A stretch of DNA of 64,000 bases from Bubalus kerabau (GCF_029407905.1 NC_073633.1:28162501-28226500); one strand, 5' to 3'; shown: positions 9,591 through 22,299, counted from the first letter of the stretch. Numbers and translations: made by a program. The notes: generated by a model from the letters alone, not told the origin.

Positions 9591-11557
9591 ACTGTTCAGT
9601 TCAGTCACTCAGTCATGTCTGACTCTGTGACCCCATGGACTGCAGCAGGCCAGGCTTTCCTGTCCATCACCAACCCCTGGAACTTACTCAAACTCATGCC
9701 CATAGAGTCGGTAATGCCATCCAATCATCTCATCCTCTGTCATCCCCTTCTCTTCCTGCCTTCAATCTTTCCCAGAATCAGGTTCTTTTCCACTGAATCA
9801 GTTCTTCCCATCAGGTGGCCGAAGTATTATAGCTTCAGTTTCAGCATCAGTCCTTCAGTGAATATTCAGGACCGATTTCCTCTAGGATGGACTGGCTGGA
9901 TCTCCTTGCAGTCCAAGGGACTCTGAAAAGTCTTCTCAAACGCCACAGTTCAAAAGCATCAATTCTTCTGCGTTCAGCTTTATTTATAGTCCAACTCTCA
10001 CATCAATACATGACCACTGGAAAAACCATCACGTTGACTAGATGGACCTTTGTGGGCAAAGTAATGTCTCTACTTTTTAGTATGCTGTCTAGGTTGGTCA
10101 TAGCTTTTCTTCCAAGGAGCAAGTGTCTTTTAATTTCATGGCTGCAGTCACCATCTGCAGTGATTTTGAAGCCCAAGAAAATAAAGTCTGTCACTGTTTC
10201 TACTATTTCCCCATCTATTTGCCATGAAGCAATGGGACTGGATGCCATGGTCTTAGTTTTCTGAATGCTGTTTTAAGCCAACTTTTCATTCTCCTCTTTC
10301 ACTTTCATCAAGAGGCTCTTTAGTTCTTCTTCACTTTCTGCCATAGGGTTGTGTCATCTGCATATGTGAGGTTATTGATAATTCTCCCGGCAATCTTAAT
10401 TCCAGCTTGTGCTTCATCCAGTCCAGCATTTCTCATGATGTACTTTGCATAGCTAAATAAGTAGGGTGACAATAGACAGCCTTGACATACTCCTTTCCCA
10501 ATTTGGAACCAGTCTATTGTTCGATGTCCAGTTCTAACTGTTGCGTCTTGACCTGCATACAGATTTCTAGTTTGTGCTTCATTTAGCCCGTCATTTCACA
10601 TAATGTACTCTGCATATAAGTTAAATAAGCAGGGTGACAATATACAGCCTTGACATGCTCCTTTCCCGATTTGAATCAGTCCATGTCCAGTTCCATGTCT
10701 AGTTCTGTTGCTTCTTGATCTGCATACAGGTTCCTCAGGAGGGAGGTCAGGCGGTCTGATATCCCCATCTCTTTCAGAATTTCCCACAGTTTGTTATGAT
10801 GCACACAGTCAAAGGCTTTGGCATTGTCAGTAAAGCAGAAGTAGATGTTTTTCTGGAAGTCTCTTCCTTTTTCCATGATCCAGTGGATGTTGGAAATTTG
10901 ATCTCTGGTTCCTCTGCCTTTTCTAAATCCAGCTTGAACATCTGGAAATTCATGGTTCACATACTGTTGAAGCCTGGCTTGGAGAATTTTGAGCATTACT
11001 TTACTAGCATGTGAGATGAGTGCGATTGTGCAGTAGTTTGAACATTCTTTGGCATTGCCTCTCTTTAGGATTGGAATGAAAACTGACCTTTTCCAGTCCT
11101 GTGGCCACTGCTGAGTTTTAGAAATTTGCTGGCATATTGAATGCAGCACTTTCCCAGCATCATCTTTTAGGATTTGAAATAGCTCAACTGGAATTCCATC
11201 ACCTCCACCAAGTTTGTTCGTAGTGATGCTTCCTAAAGGCCCACTTGACTTCGCATTCCAGGATATCAGGCTCTAGTTGAGTGATCACACCATCATGGTT
11301 GTCTGTGTCATGAAGATCATTTCTTATATAGTTCTTCTGTGTATTCTTCCCACCTTTTCTTTACATCTTCTGCTTCTGCTAGATTCATACCATTTCTGTC
11401 CTTTATTGTGCTCATCTTTGCATGAAATGTTCCCTTGGTATCTCTAATTTTCTTGAAGAGATTTCTAGTCTCTCCCATTCTGTTGTTTTCCTCTATTTAT
11501 TTGCATTGATCTCTGAGAAAGGCTTTCTTATCTCTCCTTGCTATTCTTTGGAACTCT
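9591..11557 (-). mobile_element. BovB LINE, about 2 kb, with an internal tandem duplication
   Basis: Minus-oriented. 3' tail at 9591 (GTTCAGTTCAGTCACTCAG), reverse-transcriptase and thumb regions through to about 11.2 kb, and the linker region at 11.3-11.55 kb. Frames are broken. A segment of about 160 bp is repeated: 10405-10568 and 10569-10735 both cover the AQAGIKIAG...GKG part of the RT domain. Confidence 0.85.
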
Positions 11558-11928
11558 GTGCGACTATCAATAAAGTTTATTCAGATTTTATGAAAAATAC
11601 TGGCATTTCTCAATTTTTAGAGGATGCAAACTGCACCTTTTCCCTGTTAGCTGAAATATAATTGTTTATACCACATGAATGGCAAGTTTTCACTTTCTCA
11701 AAAAAATTTTAAAAGCTCTTTGTTTTGTGAATAGCCATTCTAGTTTCAGACATTACATTATAATAGAGATGTCCCCGTAGATACAAAAATGAATTACAAA
11801 GATATATAAAGACAACACTCTTTATGATACCACAGCAATGGAAACAAGTATTTATTAATGGAAAGGCAATTAATGACAGAATGTCTCAGAGTACTATATG
11901 GCATTGTAAAGAATGAACTGGACCGCTT

Positions 11929-12098
11929 CCCAGGTGGCACAGTGGTAAATAATCTGCCTGCAGTGCTGGAGACAAAAAAGACCAGGTGTGATCCCTGGGT
12001 CAGGATGATCCCATGGAGGAGGAAATGGCAACCCACTCCAGTATTCTTGCCTGAAAAATCCCTTGGACAGAGGAGCCTGGCAGGCTACAGTTCTTGAG
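11929..12098 (+). mobile_element. Bov-tA SINE
   Basis: Head CGCTTCCCAGGTGGCACAGT and body AGGAAATGGCAACCCACTCC. The orthologous position in the duplicate unit carries the same SINE at 30660-30862, so this insertion predates the duplication. Confidence 0.85.
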
Positions 12099-12499
12099 GC
12101 TGCACATAAAAGAAGACTTTGGAACAGGAGAATTATTTGTACTTTTCTCACTTCTAGGTTGAGATTAACACACTGGAATCAACATTTTATTGATACAAGG
12201 AAGAACCATGACAAATTGTTAGTGCTTCTCACTTTATTTCTGTGTTGCAATTAGGATTCTTAGCAGCCATATAATTCTTCTCAGCCACATCAACCAATGA
12301 AGCACCACTTCCTTGTCCTCCTTTTTATCTTTTCTTTATGCATCTTTTCCCCTTTTCCTTCCCTTCATTTTCCTCATCTCTTACTGCTCTCTGACTCTCT
12401 TTCCAGATGACTCTAGATTTGCTCTCGTGACTGCTCCCCCGCTGTGTCCCCCCTTCTTCCCACCAGAGAAACACTGCACAGGTGCAGCCCCGTCTGTCC

Positions 12500-12506
12500 C
12501 AGTGTG
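12500..12506 (-). promoter_or_regulatory. Heptamer of TRAV26-like pseudogene
   Basis: CACACTG directly follows the CILRE codons. No convincing A-rich nonamer lies 23 bp further on. The same variant heptamer is found at the intact copy. Confidence 0.6.
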
Positions 12507-13602
12507 CCTCTCTCAGGATGCAGTAGTACACAGTGGTGTCTCTCAGGGTGACCTGGGGCAGGGCCAAGGTGCTGCACTTTCTGTCAGAAGCTGTGTTCAG
12601 AGAGGCCATGCTGCTGTTCACAGTGCTTCATAAGCCATGAATGACATACTGTGGACTCTGATTGGGATTTTGATGATATGCATGTATATAGTCATTTCTA
12701 TCAATGGTATAGTTATTACAAGGCAGGTTTGCATCTTCTCCTTCAGCACAATCCATGGAGCTGGGCTGGGTGGTCTTAGCATCAATCAGTCCCTATGGGG
12801 TTAAGAAATCAAATTAGCTCCAGAGCACAAATCAGTGTAATTCTATGGATCAAAGTCACAACCCTCCCATAACCCCTACTCCACTAACCCCTACTCCACT
12901 GTTTCTGTTTATGTCCTGCAAAAATATTATTGGTGTTCGTTATTGGACTGCAAGGAGATCAAGCCAGTCAGTCTAAAAGAAATGAACCCTAAATATTCAT
13001 TGGAAGGACTGATGCTGAAACTGAAGCTCCAATACTTTGTTCACTTGATGACAAGACCCGACTCATTGGAAAATATCGTGATTCTGGGAAAGATTGAAGG
13101 CAAAAAGAGAAGGGGGCGGTAGAGGATGAGATGGTTAAACAGCATTACTGTCTCAGTGGACATGAATTTGAGCATACTCCAGGAGACAGTAGAGGACAGA
13201 GGAGCCTGGCGTACTGCCATCCATGTACGTAAAATGTTGTATACAACTTAGTGACTGAACAACAACAAAATTATAGAGACCTAAGATGTGGCAAGAATCA
13301 GAGATCCATAGGCTTTGTTCCATGGGTGGTTGGCTCAACAGACACAGAGATTCCTACAACCTGCTTACTGCTAAGGACTCGTCCGGAATCATGGCCATGA
13401 TTTAACCTGTCATGTAGAAATCTGTCCTCTTTAGCAAACCCACAGATCATTTCTCAGTTCCATCACTATAATGCTGAATAAAGCACAGGGAGAGGAGTAG
13501 AGAGCAAATAACTTTGTGGCTCTTTGCCCTCAAGTCATCCCTTGTAGACAGAGAACACTCACCCAAGGTCAGAAACACAGTTACTCCAGTCACCAGCCTC
13601 AT
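12507..13602 (-). pseudogene. TRAV26: T-cell receptor alpha variable segment, TRAV26-like, multiply broken
   Basis: L-PART1 13563-13602 is intact (MRLVTGVTVFLTL, donor GTGAGT). The V-exon 12507-12792 is identifiable by DAKTTQPSSMDCAEGE, SPQYVIHGL, the FR3 stretch MASLNTASDR, and LRDTTVYYCILRE. Lesions against the intact copy at 31261-32370: (1) a 2-bp deletion at the V-exon start (GGACTG-ATTG in place of GGACTGTGATTG) that shifts frame into an immediate TGA; (2) the FR2 Trp codon TGG is GCA; (3) a TGA in CDR2 after HGL. It cannot encode a V domain. Confidence 0.9.
12945..13268 (+). mobile_element. BovB 3' fragment in the TRAV26-like intron
   Basis: 3' end of BovB (GGACTGCAAGGAGATCAA...GACTGAACAACAACAAAA) between the V-exon and the leader. 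The intact TRAV26-like gene has the same insert at 31690-32030, so it entered before duplication and did not by itself destroy the gene. Confidence 0.8.
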
Positions 13603-14782
13603 ACTTCAAGGACAAGCTAGGACCACGGGCTCAGAGCTCAGGCTTGTGTCTGATCCTTGGCTTAAGGAGGTTCCAGAGAACAGAGGCAACAGCTGTTAGT
13701 AAAGACTTACAACGAGTGCAGATACCACTGTGTTGTTGCCAGGACCTTCTCAGCCATGATCAAGCATTTCCTTATCTAGGTCTTCCTCCCCGGTTTTAGT
13801 CATGTCCCCAAAAGATGGTGAAACATTTCCAGCTCACTGTGCAATCATCTATGAAGTTTAATGTCTGGTTCTGGCAAAGGAACACCAATCACAGTGATGT
13901 GTCTATGCACAACCATTGGTCTATCATTTGTTTCTTAAGAAACTGGCTGATGCTCCAAGAAGCTTGTGGAATGCAGTATTTAATCCCAGAAAAATGCACT
14001 GAGCTCTGTGTTGTAAGATGATGAAAATTCCCATCCACGTTTCAGAAAATCTTTCGGAGGTTCAAAAGTAGGATGTGGTCTGGGAGATGGAAAAATTAAC
14101 ATTGAGACTAAAAGCTACACATCCTGGAGCTCTGAGCTCTTGTAAATGTTCTTGGAATCATGCATCTATCGCCATCTAGGTAGACATTTTTCATGCATCT
14201 GTTCTTAATATACTAACTGATTGACATAGATGGTGTTCACCTCATCCTCCTTGAACAGTGGTCCATAATCCTCATGTTCCCTATGCCAATGCTTGTGGCT
14301 GTTGTGCAGCAAGGATGCTAAGGCAGAGGAATAGACAGAAAGACAAACCAAGTGCGCTTCGGGCGGAGAAGAGTATGAGTGGTTAAAAAAAAAAAAAAAA
14401 GCTGGAGGTGGGGAAAAAGATTTTAAGGAATAGAGAGGTGAAGGGATAATCAGAGCAGGGAAATGGGAAAGCAGTGTTTAGGGCGGTACATGGAAAGGAC
14501 TTAGGCTATTGGGCTAAGATCCCCTGAATCCTTGACCACACACATTGAACAAGGGATAATAAAGCACAAGTTGTCTAAAGAAGATGAAAGCATATCATTT
14601 TTCCTTTTTTTGGCACATCAATGGAAAACAAATTTCCCTTCCCTTCTCCCAGAAACAGTTTTCAGATGAAGCAGCCCCCTCTTGTGACTGAATAAAAGAA
14701 CTGGAGAGCTAAACCCAGACCCAAAGTCAACAAGCAACTATTTGAAAAGTTCCTCAGGTTTGAAGGTAAACAGGCTTCTCAG
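13603..14782. other. Upstream flank of TRAV26-like pseudogene
   Basis: Paralogous to 32371-33598 along its length, with a poly(A) run at 14386-14400. Presumed to hold the V promoter. No gene seen. Confidence 0.55.
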
Positions 14783-15192
14783 GTAACTCCCTGATGGTTC
14801 AGTTGGTAAATCCCACCTGCAATGTAGGAGATCCTGGTTTGATTCCTGGATTGGGAAGATACACTGGAGAAGGGATAGGCTACCCACTCCAGTATTCTGC
14901 CCTGGAGAATTCCATGGACTATGGTCCATGGGTTCACAAAGAGTCAGACATGACTGAGCCGCTTTCACTTTCACTTCAGGTAACTCTAGTAAAGAACTCA
15001 CCTACCAATGCAGGAGACTTAAGAGACACAGTTTCAATCCCTGAATTAAGAAGATTCCCCTGGAGAAGGGCATGGCAACCCACTCCAATATTTGTGCCTG
15101 GAGAATCCTTCTGACAAGGGAGCCTGCTGGGGTATAGGCCATGCATTCACAGGGTCAGACATGACTGAAGCAACTTACCACACAGCACACAC
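14783..15192 (+). mobile_element. Two tandem Bov-tA SINEs
   Basis: First copy 14783-14978 (ACTCCCTGATGGTTCAGTTG head), second 14979-15192. The duplicate unit at 33.6 kb retains only the second. Confidence 0.8.
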
Positions 15193-15509
15193 ATCTTACT
15201 TGTAATACCTCTGTACTCATCTGTATTTTCTTGGTCCTAAACACTCTATAGAAGGTTTTAACTATCTTTGACTGCTTTATTGCAGTCATATGATTCTCAC
15301 TTCTTGATCTCTTTAGTTTTCATTTGTATCCAATATTCCCATATTTAAAATTTACTCAAAAGCCCATATAATTCAACTGTTTATAAGCGAGGTTGGTATA
15401 GACTAGACACTCGAGAATTATCTGTTTGCTGAATGAGCCAATGGATTTATTGAATTTAATGAAAATGTTATGTTGAATACTGTTTAAATTATTTAAATTA
15501 AGGGATTTG

Positions 15510-15655
15510 ATTTAGGTCATATCTGAATGGCCTAGTGGTTCTCCAGCCTTTCTTCATTTAAACCTGAACTTTAAAATAAGGAGCCCATGATCTGACCAAT
15601 AAGGAGCCCATGATCTGACCACAGTCAGCTCCAGATCTTGCTTTTGCTGACTGTA
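15510..15655 (-). mobile_element. Older BovB, left part
   Basis: Minus-oriented BovB linker sequence that continues at 16933 after an inserted younger BovB. A 22-bp tandem repeat (AAGGAGCCCATGATCTGACC type) lies at 15578-15620. Confidence 0.7.
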
Positions 15656-16932
15656 AAGGCTCATCTCATACGCTAGTAAAGTGATGCTTAAAATTCTCCA
15701 AGCCAGACTTCAGCAATACGTGAACTATGAACTTCCAGATGTTCAAGCTGGCTTTAGAAAAGGCAGAGGAACCAGAGATCAAACTGCCAACATCCAGTGG
15801 ATCATCCAAAAAGCAAGAAAGTTCCAGAAAAACATCTATTTCTGCTTTATTGACTATGCCAAAGCCTTTGACTGTGTGGATCATAATAAACTGTGGAAAA
15901 TTCTGAAAGAGATGGGAATACCAGATCACCTTACCTGTCTCTTGAGAAATCTGTATCCAGGTCAGGAAGCAACAGTTAGAACTGGACATGGAACAACAGA
16001 CTGGTTCCAAATAGGAAAAGGAGTATGTCAAGGTTGCACATTGTCACCCTGCTTATTTAACTAATATGCAGAGTACATCATGTGAAATGCTGGGCTGGAT
16101 GAAGCACAAGCTGGGATCAAGATTGCCGGGAGAAATATCAATAGCCTCCGATATGCAGATGACACCACCCTTATGGCAGAAAGTGAAGAGGAACTAAAGA
16201 ACTTCTTGATGAAACTGAAAGAGGAGAGTGAAAAAGTTGGCTTAAAGCTCAACATTCAGAAAACGAAGATCATGGCATCTGGTCCCATCACTTCATGGCA
16301 AATAAATGGGGAAACAGTGGAAACAGTGTCAGACTTTATTTTTCTGGGCTCCAAAATCACTGCAGATGGTGATTGCAGCCGTGAAATTAAAAGACACTTA
16401 CTCCTCGGAAGGAAAGTTATGACCAACCTAGATAGCATATTCAAAAGCAGAGACATTACTTTGCCAAAAAAGGTCCGTCTAGTCAAGGCTATGGTTTTTC
16501 CAGTGGTCATGTATGGATGTGAGAGTTGAACTATAAAGAAAGCTGAGCACCAAAGAATTGATGCTTTTGAACTGTGGTGTTGGAGGACTCTTGAGAGTCC
16601 CTTGGACTGCAAGGAGATCCAACCAGTCCATTGTAAAGGGGATCAATCTGGGTGTTCATTGGAAGGACTGATGTTGAAGCTGAAACTTCAATATTTTGGC
16701 CACCTGATGCAAAGAGCTGACTCATTTGAAAAGACCCTGATGCTGGGAAAGATTGAGGGCAGGAGGAGAAGGGGCTGACAGAGCATGAGATGGTTGGATG
16801 GCATCACTTACTCAATGCACATGGGTTTGGGTGGACTCCGGGTGTCGGTGATGGACAGGAAGGCCTGACATGCTGCAGTTCATGGGTTCGCAAAGAGTCG
16901 GACATGACTGAGTGACTGAACTGAACTGAACG
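15656..16932 (+). mobile_element. Younger BovB nested inside an older BovB
   Basis: Plus-oriented 3' portion of BovB. 15681-16064 is open and covers the RT palm (FCFIDYAKAFDCVDHNKLWK). 16173-16529 is open through LNIQKTKIMASG to FPVVMYGCES. A stop codon interrupts the RT between these frames. It ends in the (ACTGA)n tail at 16910-16932. The surrounding older BovB is continuous in the duplicate unit at 36.9 kb, which shows this is a later insertion. Confidence 0.88.
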
Positions 16933-17250
16933 AGTTTCTCCATCCTTGGCTGCAAAGAATATAACAAATCTTATTTCTGTATTAACCATCTGGTGATATT
17001 CAAGTGTAGATGGTCTCTTGTGTTGTTGGAAGAGGGTATTTGCTATTACCAGTGTGTTTTCTTGGCAAAAGTGTATTAGCCTTTGCCCTGCTTCATTTTG
17101 TACTCCAAGTTCAAACTTGCCTGAGGTAAGTTTGCATTGTTTCCTGAGTTTGCATTCTAATCCCCTGTGATGAAAAGAGCATCTTTTTTTGGTGTTAATT
17201 CTAGAAGGTATTGCAGATTTTAATAGAACCATTCTTCATAGATTTCTTTA
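16933..17250 (-). mobile_element. Older BovB, right part
   Basis: Minus strand encodes the post-endonuclease linker with GQRLIHFCQENTLVIANTLF. It joins to 15510-15655 once the nested element is ignored. Confidence 0.78.
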
Positions 17251-19874
17251 GGTATTTCTTCCTGTTCTGGATTCCTCATACCCAAATCTTCTCCAAGGAG
17301 CCCTCTAAATGGTGCACTCTAGAAGACAATAAAAGTTTGAGACGTTTTTCACAGTTAGGAAAGTTATGTATGTCTCATTTCCCAAAGATTACAAGCATTG
17401 GATCAATAAAACCTGTCTCATGGGGTTTTGATATTTAGATTAGATAATGAATCAGAAATGCATTCTACAGTTCCTGACATATAGTAAGCTCAGTAAATAT
17501 CAACTATCTATAGTCTGCTAAAACCTGCCTTTCCTTCAGTGTCCAGATCTGTGATCTGCTTCCCCCCCACCCCACCCCACCCCCACAATATCAGTTCAGG
17601 GATGGAAGCTTCTAGGACATTTACTTAATCTCTTATTTTCCTGGAGACAGTCATTATTTTTCTTTATCCTTTTGATATCATATACAACTAGCTACATTGA
17701 TACATTGATCCACTCAGGGTGCTGAGAGGACACAGATGGAATGAGGTGAGGTTTGATTTTGGTTTTCCTAAAAATAGTAAAATCAAGGTCATCTTGCATG
17801 TTTACTACCTATTGGATATAGTATTTTTGATTTGGATCTCTAAGATTTTGCCACTCTGGTTAACTGTTTTCTCTTCTTATTGATTTATGAGCTTTTAATA
17901 TATTCTGCACTTGATTCCTTTTTCAGAAATGTCTTTTTCATATATTGCCTTCCACGCTGGTGTTGACTTTCCACTCCCTTAGCAGTGATTTTCAACAATG
18001 ACAAAAAAAAAAAAAAGCAATTTAAAATTAATATACTTTCACGCTTATAAAAATCTCCCTTGCAAGTTTTATTTGTTTGGCTTCTTTAGAAAATTTAGAA
18101 ATGATATCCTTTTGTGACTGCTGTTGCTTGTGATGATAGGGATCACTCTTAATGATATTTCCCAGAATACAATGCATCAATTTCCCATGAGTATTAGCAA
18201 GATTTTTTCCCATTAAAATAGGCCTTTGGATTTGTCTTCAGTGCCTTGCAAACTTCTGCTAAAACCGTACTTGTCAACTTGCAGAACTTCTTATTCATCT
18301 TTATGACTTCCCACATAGCAATGCTCCTGAATAAGCAGCTTGCTTTATAGGAAGTCAAGTACAATAGTGAGTGGAGGTCTTGCTATGATAAAGAGCTTAT
18401 GGAACGGGTAATGGATTGAGGTAGTTATAAATCCTAGTTACAATCATGTGGTCATTTGCAGTAACAAAAGCTATACTAGTTATAAAATTATTTTCATTTT
18501 ATATGAATGTATTTATGTATATATTAACCATTTTAAACTTCCCTCTTCTGTTTGTCTGCCTGTTATAACATACAATATGACACTACAAATTAATCTTTAT
18601 CTCGTTGTATCTCAGTAGTTAAGATATAGGTTTCAGTGGGAGAGTGTGATTTAGCTAGAAGAGGAAAGAATCTTAAACGGATAAATGAACTTGGTATTCT
18701 CTTTGAAGGAGACAGCTTGTTTTGGTTGAATGAAGAATAATTGCATCATATTAACAAGAAGCATAGTTTTCCTGTGCTCCTTATTAGAAAGCTGTGATGT
18801 TCACGGAGGTACTGATGAATGCCTAGTTAACATGGGAAGTTAACTAGTTAAGCTATTATGATCGCTTATGTACAGTCTCAACAATATGAAAATCTGTTTC
18901 CCAGGATTTGCTTCCCTGTATTGTTCTGGGTTAGAGTTGGCCATGAAAGAGATTTGTTTAAGTTTTGGATGGTACTTATGATGAAGTAGCATGTTTCTAT
19001 GTTCCTATGTTCCTCAGGTTGGTGCAGGGCTCCAGGCACTATGGCAATACATACTGTTGCTGCTGCTCTGATAGTTCAATTTATTGTTGACCTAAAACCC
19101 CTCGACCTTCCACCAGATATCTTACTATGTTCTCTTTGTATTAGACCAAGTATGCAGGTAGCATGATGGCAAATGACATCCACTTCTCCTGAAGGTCGCC
19201 CACTACTGTGCGACTGAAGGAGGTAAGAGACAGACAAGTTTTAGAGTGTCTTGTGGGTTCCATTGTCCTCATGTATTTCCATACATGTCACAGTTTGTCC
19301 ATGCTTTTGTCCACATCCAACTTTCCTTCACAAATGTTACTCTAGTTGACTTACACTGAATTCAACCCAACACCAAATACAAATATAACATTATGGACTC
19401 TTCCACCAGCTCTACCTGTTGCCTGTGTTCTAATCCTTATAATTTATCTCTTATTCTACATCACTGGTGTTTCTCCTTCTCTGGTTGTGCCCTGACACAA
19501 AATCTGAGAGGAAAGGACTAAGGAAATTATTTTCATGACAATTTCAGCTTCTAGATCCAGATTTGTGATGTGAGCCTCTTTAGGTGAAACTGCTTTCTAT
19601 ATTATTATAGAGCAAGTTTTCAAATTTAGACAACTTTACACATGTTCTGTGTGGCTGATTTAAAGTAAAAAATTCAGGAGGAGAATATATCAGTAGAAAG
19701 TTACTCTGGACACCTGCTTCCAAATGACATAGAATGAGCTTTTATTTAGAATTAAATCTTCTGATCCAGACCACAGATGAAGCAACCGCAGGACTACCAT
19801 TTCTTGTCTGGGCTCTGCAGGTGTATTTCAGCCTGGGTCCCACAGCAGGGGGGCTCTCTCTTATTAAGCTCTGG
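17251..19874. other. Duplicated spacer between TRAV26-like and TRDV1, no gene seen
   Basis: Colinear with 37260-40180 at high similarity. The 19.0-19.7 kb part also matches 43.6-44.5 kb and 58.4-59.3 kb. Contains a C-rich tract at 17563-17584. No coding region recognised. Confidence 0.6.
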
Positions 19875-19913
19875 GGTTTTTGTTCAGCTTTTCCTATTAT
19901 TTCAACCACTGTG
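19875..19913 (-). promoter_or_regulatory. 23-bp-spacer recombination signal of intact TRDV1
   Basis: Heptamer CACAGTG at 19907-19913, 23-bp spacer, consensus nonamer ACAAAAACC at 19875-19883. Confidence 0.92.
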
Positions 19914-20376
19914 AGTTCCCAGAGAGTGCAGAAGTACTTTGCAGAGTCTTCCAGCTGTAAGTCTGAAATAGTGAGGCTGATTGATTTACCTGATCTCTGA
20001 ATATCTGTAGAGTAGCGGCCATCCCTTGCATTCTGGCTAGAGGAAACCTGACCAATAAGGTAAATCATCTCTCCACTGGGAAGTTGTTTATACCAAAAAA
20101 TTCTGTAAATGCTCAGTCTTGTCTCATATTGACAGCTCAGGGTGACTACCTCCCCAACTTGACTGGAAATGTCTGGCTGGTCTTGAGTAACTCTCTGGGC
20201 TACACTGGATCCTGTGGGAAAAATCAGAAAACAGAGATGAAGCAGTGAATAAAATAGATAGGAATTAGACTAAAAAAAAAATCAAGCTGAAATTATAAGA
20301 TGTTTGCTTCTCTTTTAGAATACCTACCAGAGAAGATGAAGGCCAGGAACACCCAGGGCAGACTGGAGAGCAGCAT
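19914..20376 (-). CDS. TRDV1: T-cell receptor delta variable segment, TRDV1 subgroup, intact
   Basis: Complete V segment. L-PART1 20328-20376 reads MLLSSLPWVFLAFIFS, donor GTAGGT. The V-exon is 19914-20211 after an AG acceptor. The mature domain begins SSVAQRVTQDQPDISSQVGE, has the first Cys in TLSCQYET, the FR2 motif FWYKQLPSGEMIYL, a full CDR2 region (IGQVSSSQNARDG), and ends LEDSAKYFCTLWEL. There is no stop or frameshift. The product would be the variable part of a TCR delta (possibly alpha) chain after joining to D/J segments, displayed on the T-cell surface with CD3. RSS and splice sites are canonical. Closest relative in the window is the CDR2-less copy at 40221-40758. Confidence 0.9.
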
Positions 20377-20492
20377 GAGGCATGGATTCCCCTGCACAAA
20401 TGTGCCTAGTTCTGCCTCAAGCTGAGAGTTCAGTGTCTGAGTGCCTGGCAGCGCATATACATAGTATCTGGTTCCTGTGTGACTCCTTCAAA

Positions 20493-20577
20493 CAGGAAGT
20501 GGGGTTTGTCATGTTCATAGGTAACATGGTCTGTGCACAGACAGGAAAAAAGTCTAGCTCACCACAAGCCTTTCTTT
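20493..20577 (-). promoter_or_regulatory. Conserved TRDV1 upstream block
   Basis: ETS core GGAAGT at 20495-20500 and ACCACA at 20571-20576. The E-box-like palindrome is degraded here (GTAACATGGTC). Confidence 0.4.
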
Positions 20578-20854
20578 GTCTATTTTTCTTTTACAGGTAA
20601 TTAAATTAAATTAGGCTGAGCCTGAAAGGGGGCTTTGCAAAAGCAATTATTTTAAAGGTTTGAACTGAGTGGAACTGAAGAAGAAACAAGTTGATATTCA
20701 CTTATGATTATTCCGCAGAATAATTTTTCCATCCCATTTAATATATGATTTTTTTATGTTTTTATTGGTGTCTGGTTGATTTATAGTTTTGTGTTATAGC
20801 AAAATGAAATGTGCTTTGACAGAGGAATGAATAAACTGTGTTACTTATGTACAA

Positions 20855-21063
20855 TTGTTGTTCTTTAGTCATTAAGTAGTGTCTGACTCTTTGGATCCAT
20901 GGACTGTATCCTGCTAGGCTCCTCTTTCCATGGGATTTCCCAGGCAAGATACTGGAGTGGGGTGCCATTTCCTTTTCCAGGGATCTTCCTGAGCCAGGAA
21001 TCGAACCCGTGTGTCCTGTTTGGCAGGTGGATTCTTTACCGCAGAGCCACTGGCGAAACCCCA
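20855..21063 (-). mobile_element. Bov-tA SINE
   Basis: Reverse-oriented: BovB-like tail (TTGTTGTTCTTTAGTCATTAAG) at the left, tRNA-derived head with GAATCGAACCCG and GCAGAGCCACTGG at the right. Confidence 0.8.
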
Positions 21064-22299
21064 CAGTGAAATTCCTCAGCCATGAAAAAGAACAAAATAA
21101 TGCTGTTTGTAACAAAATTAGCAGACTAAAATAAAATTTAGTATAAGCAATGAGCCCTTCTTATAATCTACTTATTTACTAGCCATTCATTTAGCCTATA
21201 CTTATATTTCTCCATTCAAAATCTAAATACTCTACTTAAAAACTCACAGACTTTTGCCCCTCTTGGTGAAAGGAAGACTTATTCAAATTTTTTAACTTAT
21301 TTTTTTATAGGTTTTAGGGCTCTACTTGGTTTTTTCAATACATAAAATTATTTCTACATCAACTGATAAAATACCAGTCCTTCTAACTTTCAGAGTCTAT
21401 TCTGTTTTTTATGTTTGTATGAGTTTATAACAAGAATAAAATAATTATTCTTTTGAAACTTGATATTGAATCTTATTTATCACACTTTAAGGGGGATCAG
21501 GATATTCAGTCCCGTTCCTTCCACAAGTAGAGTTGTACTTATTGGATCATGTGTTTTAGAATTGTCCTCATGTTATTTTCTCTGTCCCACTGGCCCAAAG
21601 TGTTCAGTCTCACTAGTTAGTTGCTTGTTCTTTTTTCTTTCTGTTAAGTAAAATTAAGACAAGCATGTCAGTTCTTTCTGTGCCATAATACTATAATGCA
21701 CTCCAACAAAACTTGGTATCTACAGACTCCAAGCACACACTATACCTCTACAGCACAGAAGGCGATGGCTGAAATTTTGTAAACTGTTACCTGTTCATTT
21801 GAATGTAGCTGTCAATTTTCCATTTGGTTTTACTATTTTAAAGGATGAATTAATATAAAAGAACCAAAGGCAAAAAACCAAAGAAAAGAAAGTACAGACA
21901 AGGTCTCTAAAACAGTGCCAACTCCTTGCTTTTAAGTTGCTTGAGTGGTGTTGTTAATGACTGATGCATGGAGGAGAGTGCACGTCTAGTTGAGACATCT
22001 TCTCCTCTGTCCCATTTCACCTCTAAGTGATGACAGACAGCTGATGCCCTGATTTGCATTACCAAACCTACTTGTATTTAAGTAGAAGAGATCACGAATG
22101 TCCACAGCAACTGGGCAGCAGCATGGTATTGTATTGTAGCATATATAATTATAGATATCATATATATACTAGAAAACTGATATTGATAAAGTATTACTAA
22201 AATACAGATGATAATCTGATATATTAGCTTTATATGTACTCTTTTTTATGCATAGGTCTGAAATTTTGTCACTGGTACAGGTTTTTGTACCATCACTAA
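21064..22299. other. Duplicated TRDV1 upstream flank
   Basis: Matches 1500-2120 plus 3679-4450, 47.0-48.2 kb and 63.3-64.0 kb. This copy is uninterrupted by BovB and so shows the empty site of the 2130-3678 insertion. No gene seen. Confidence 0.6.

Noticed and set aside
19742..20068. Reading the TRDV1 frame on past the heptamer as extra protein (to about 19742)
   Set aside because: Germline read-through beyond the RSS is not part of the V domain, because recombination or transcription termination removes it.
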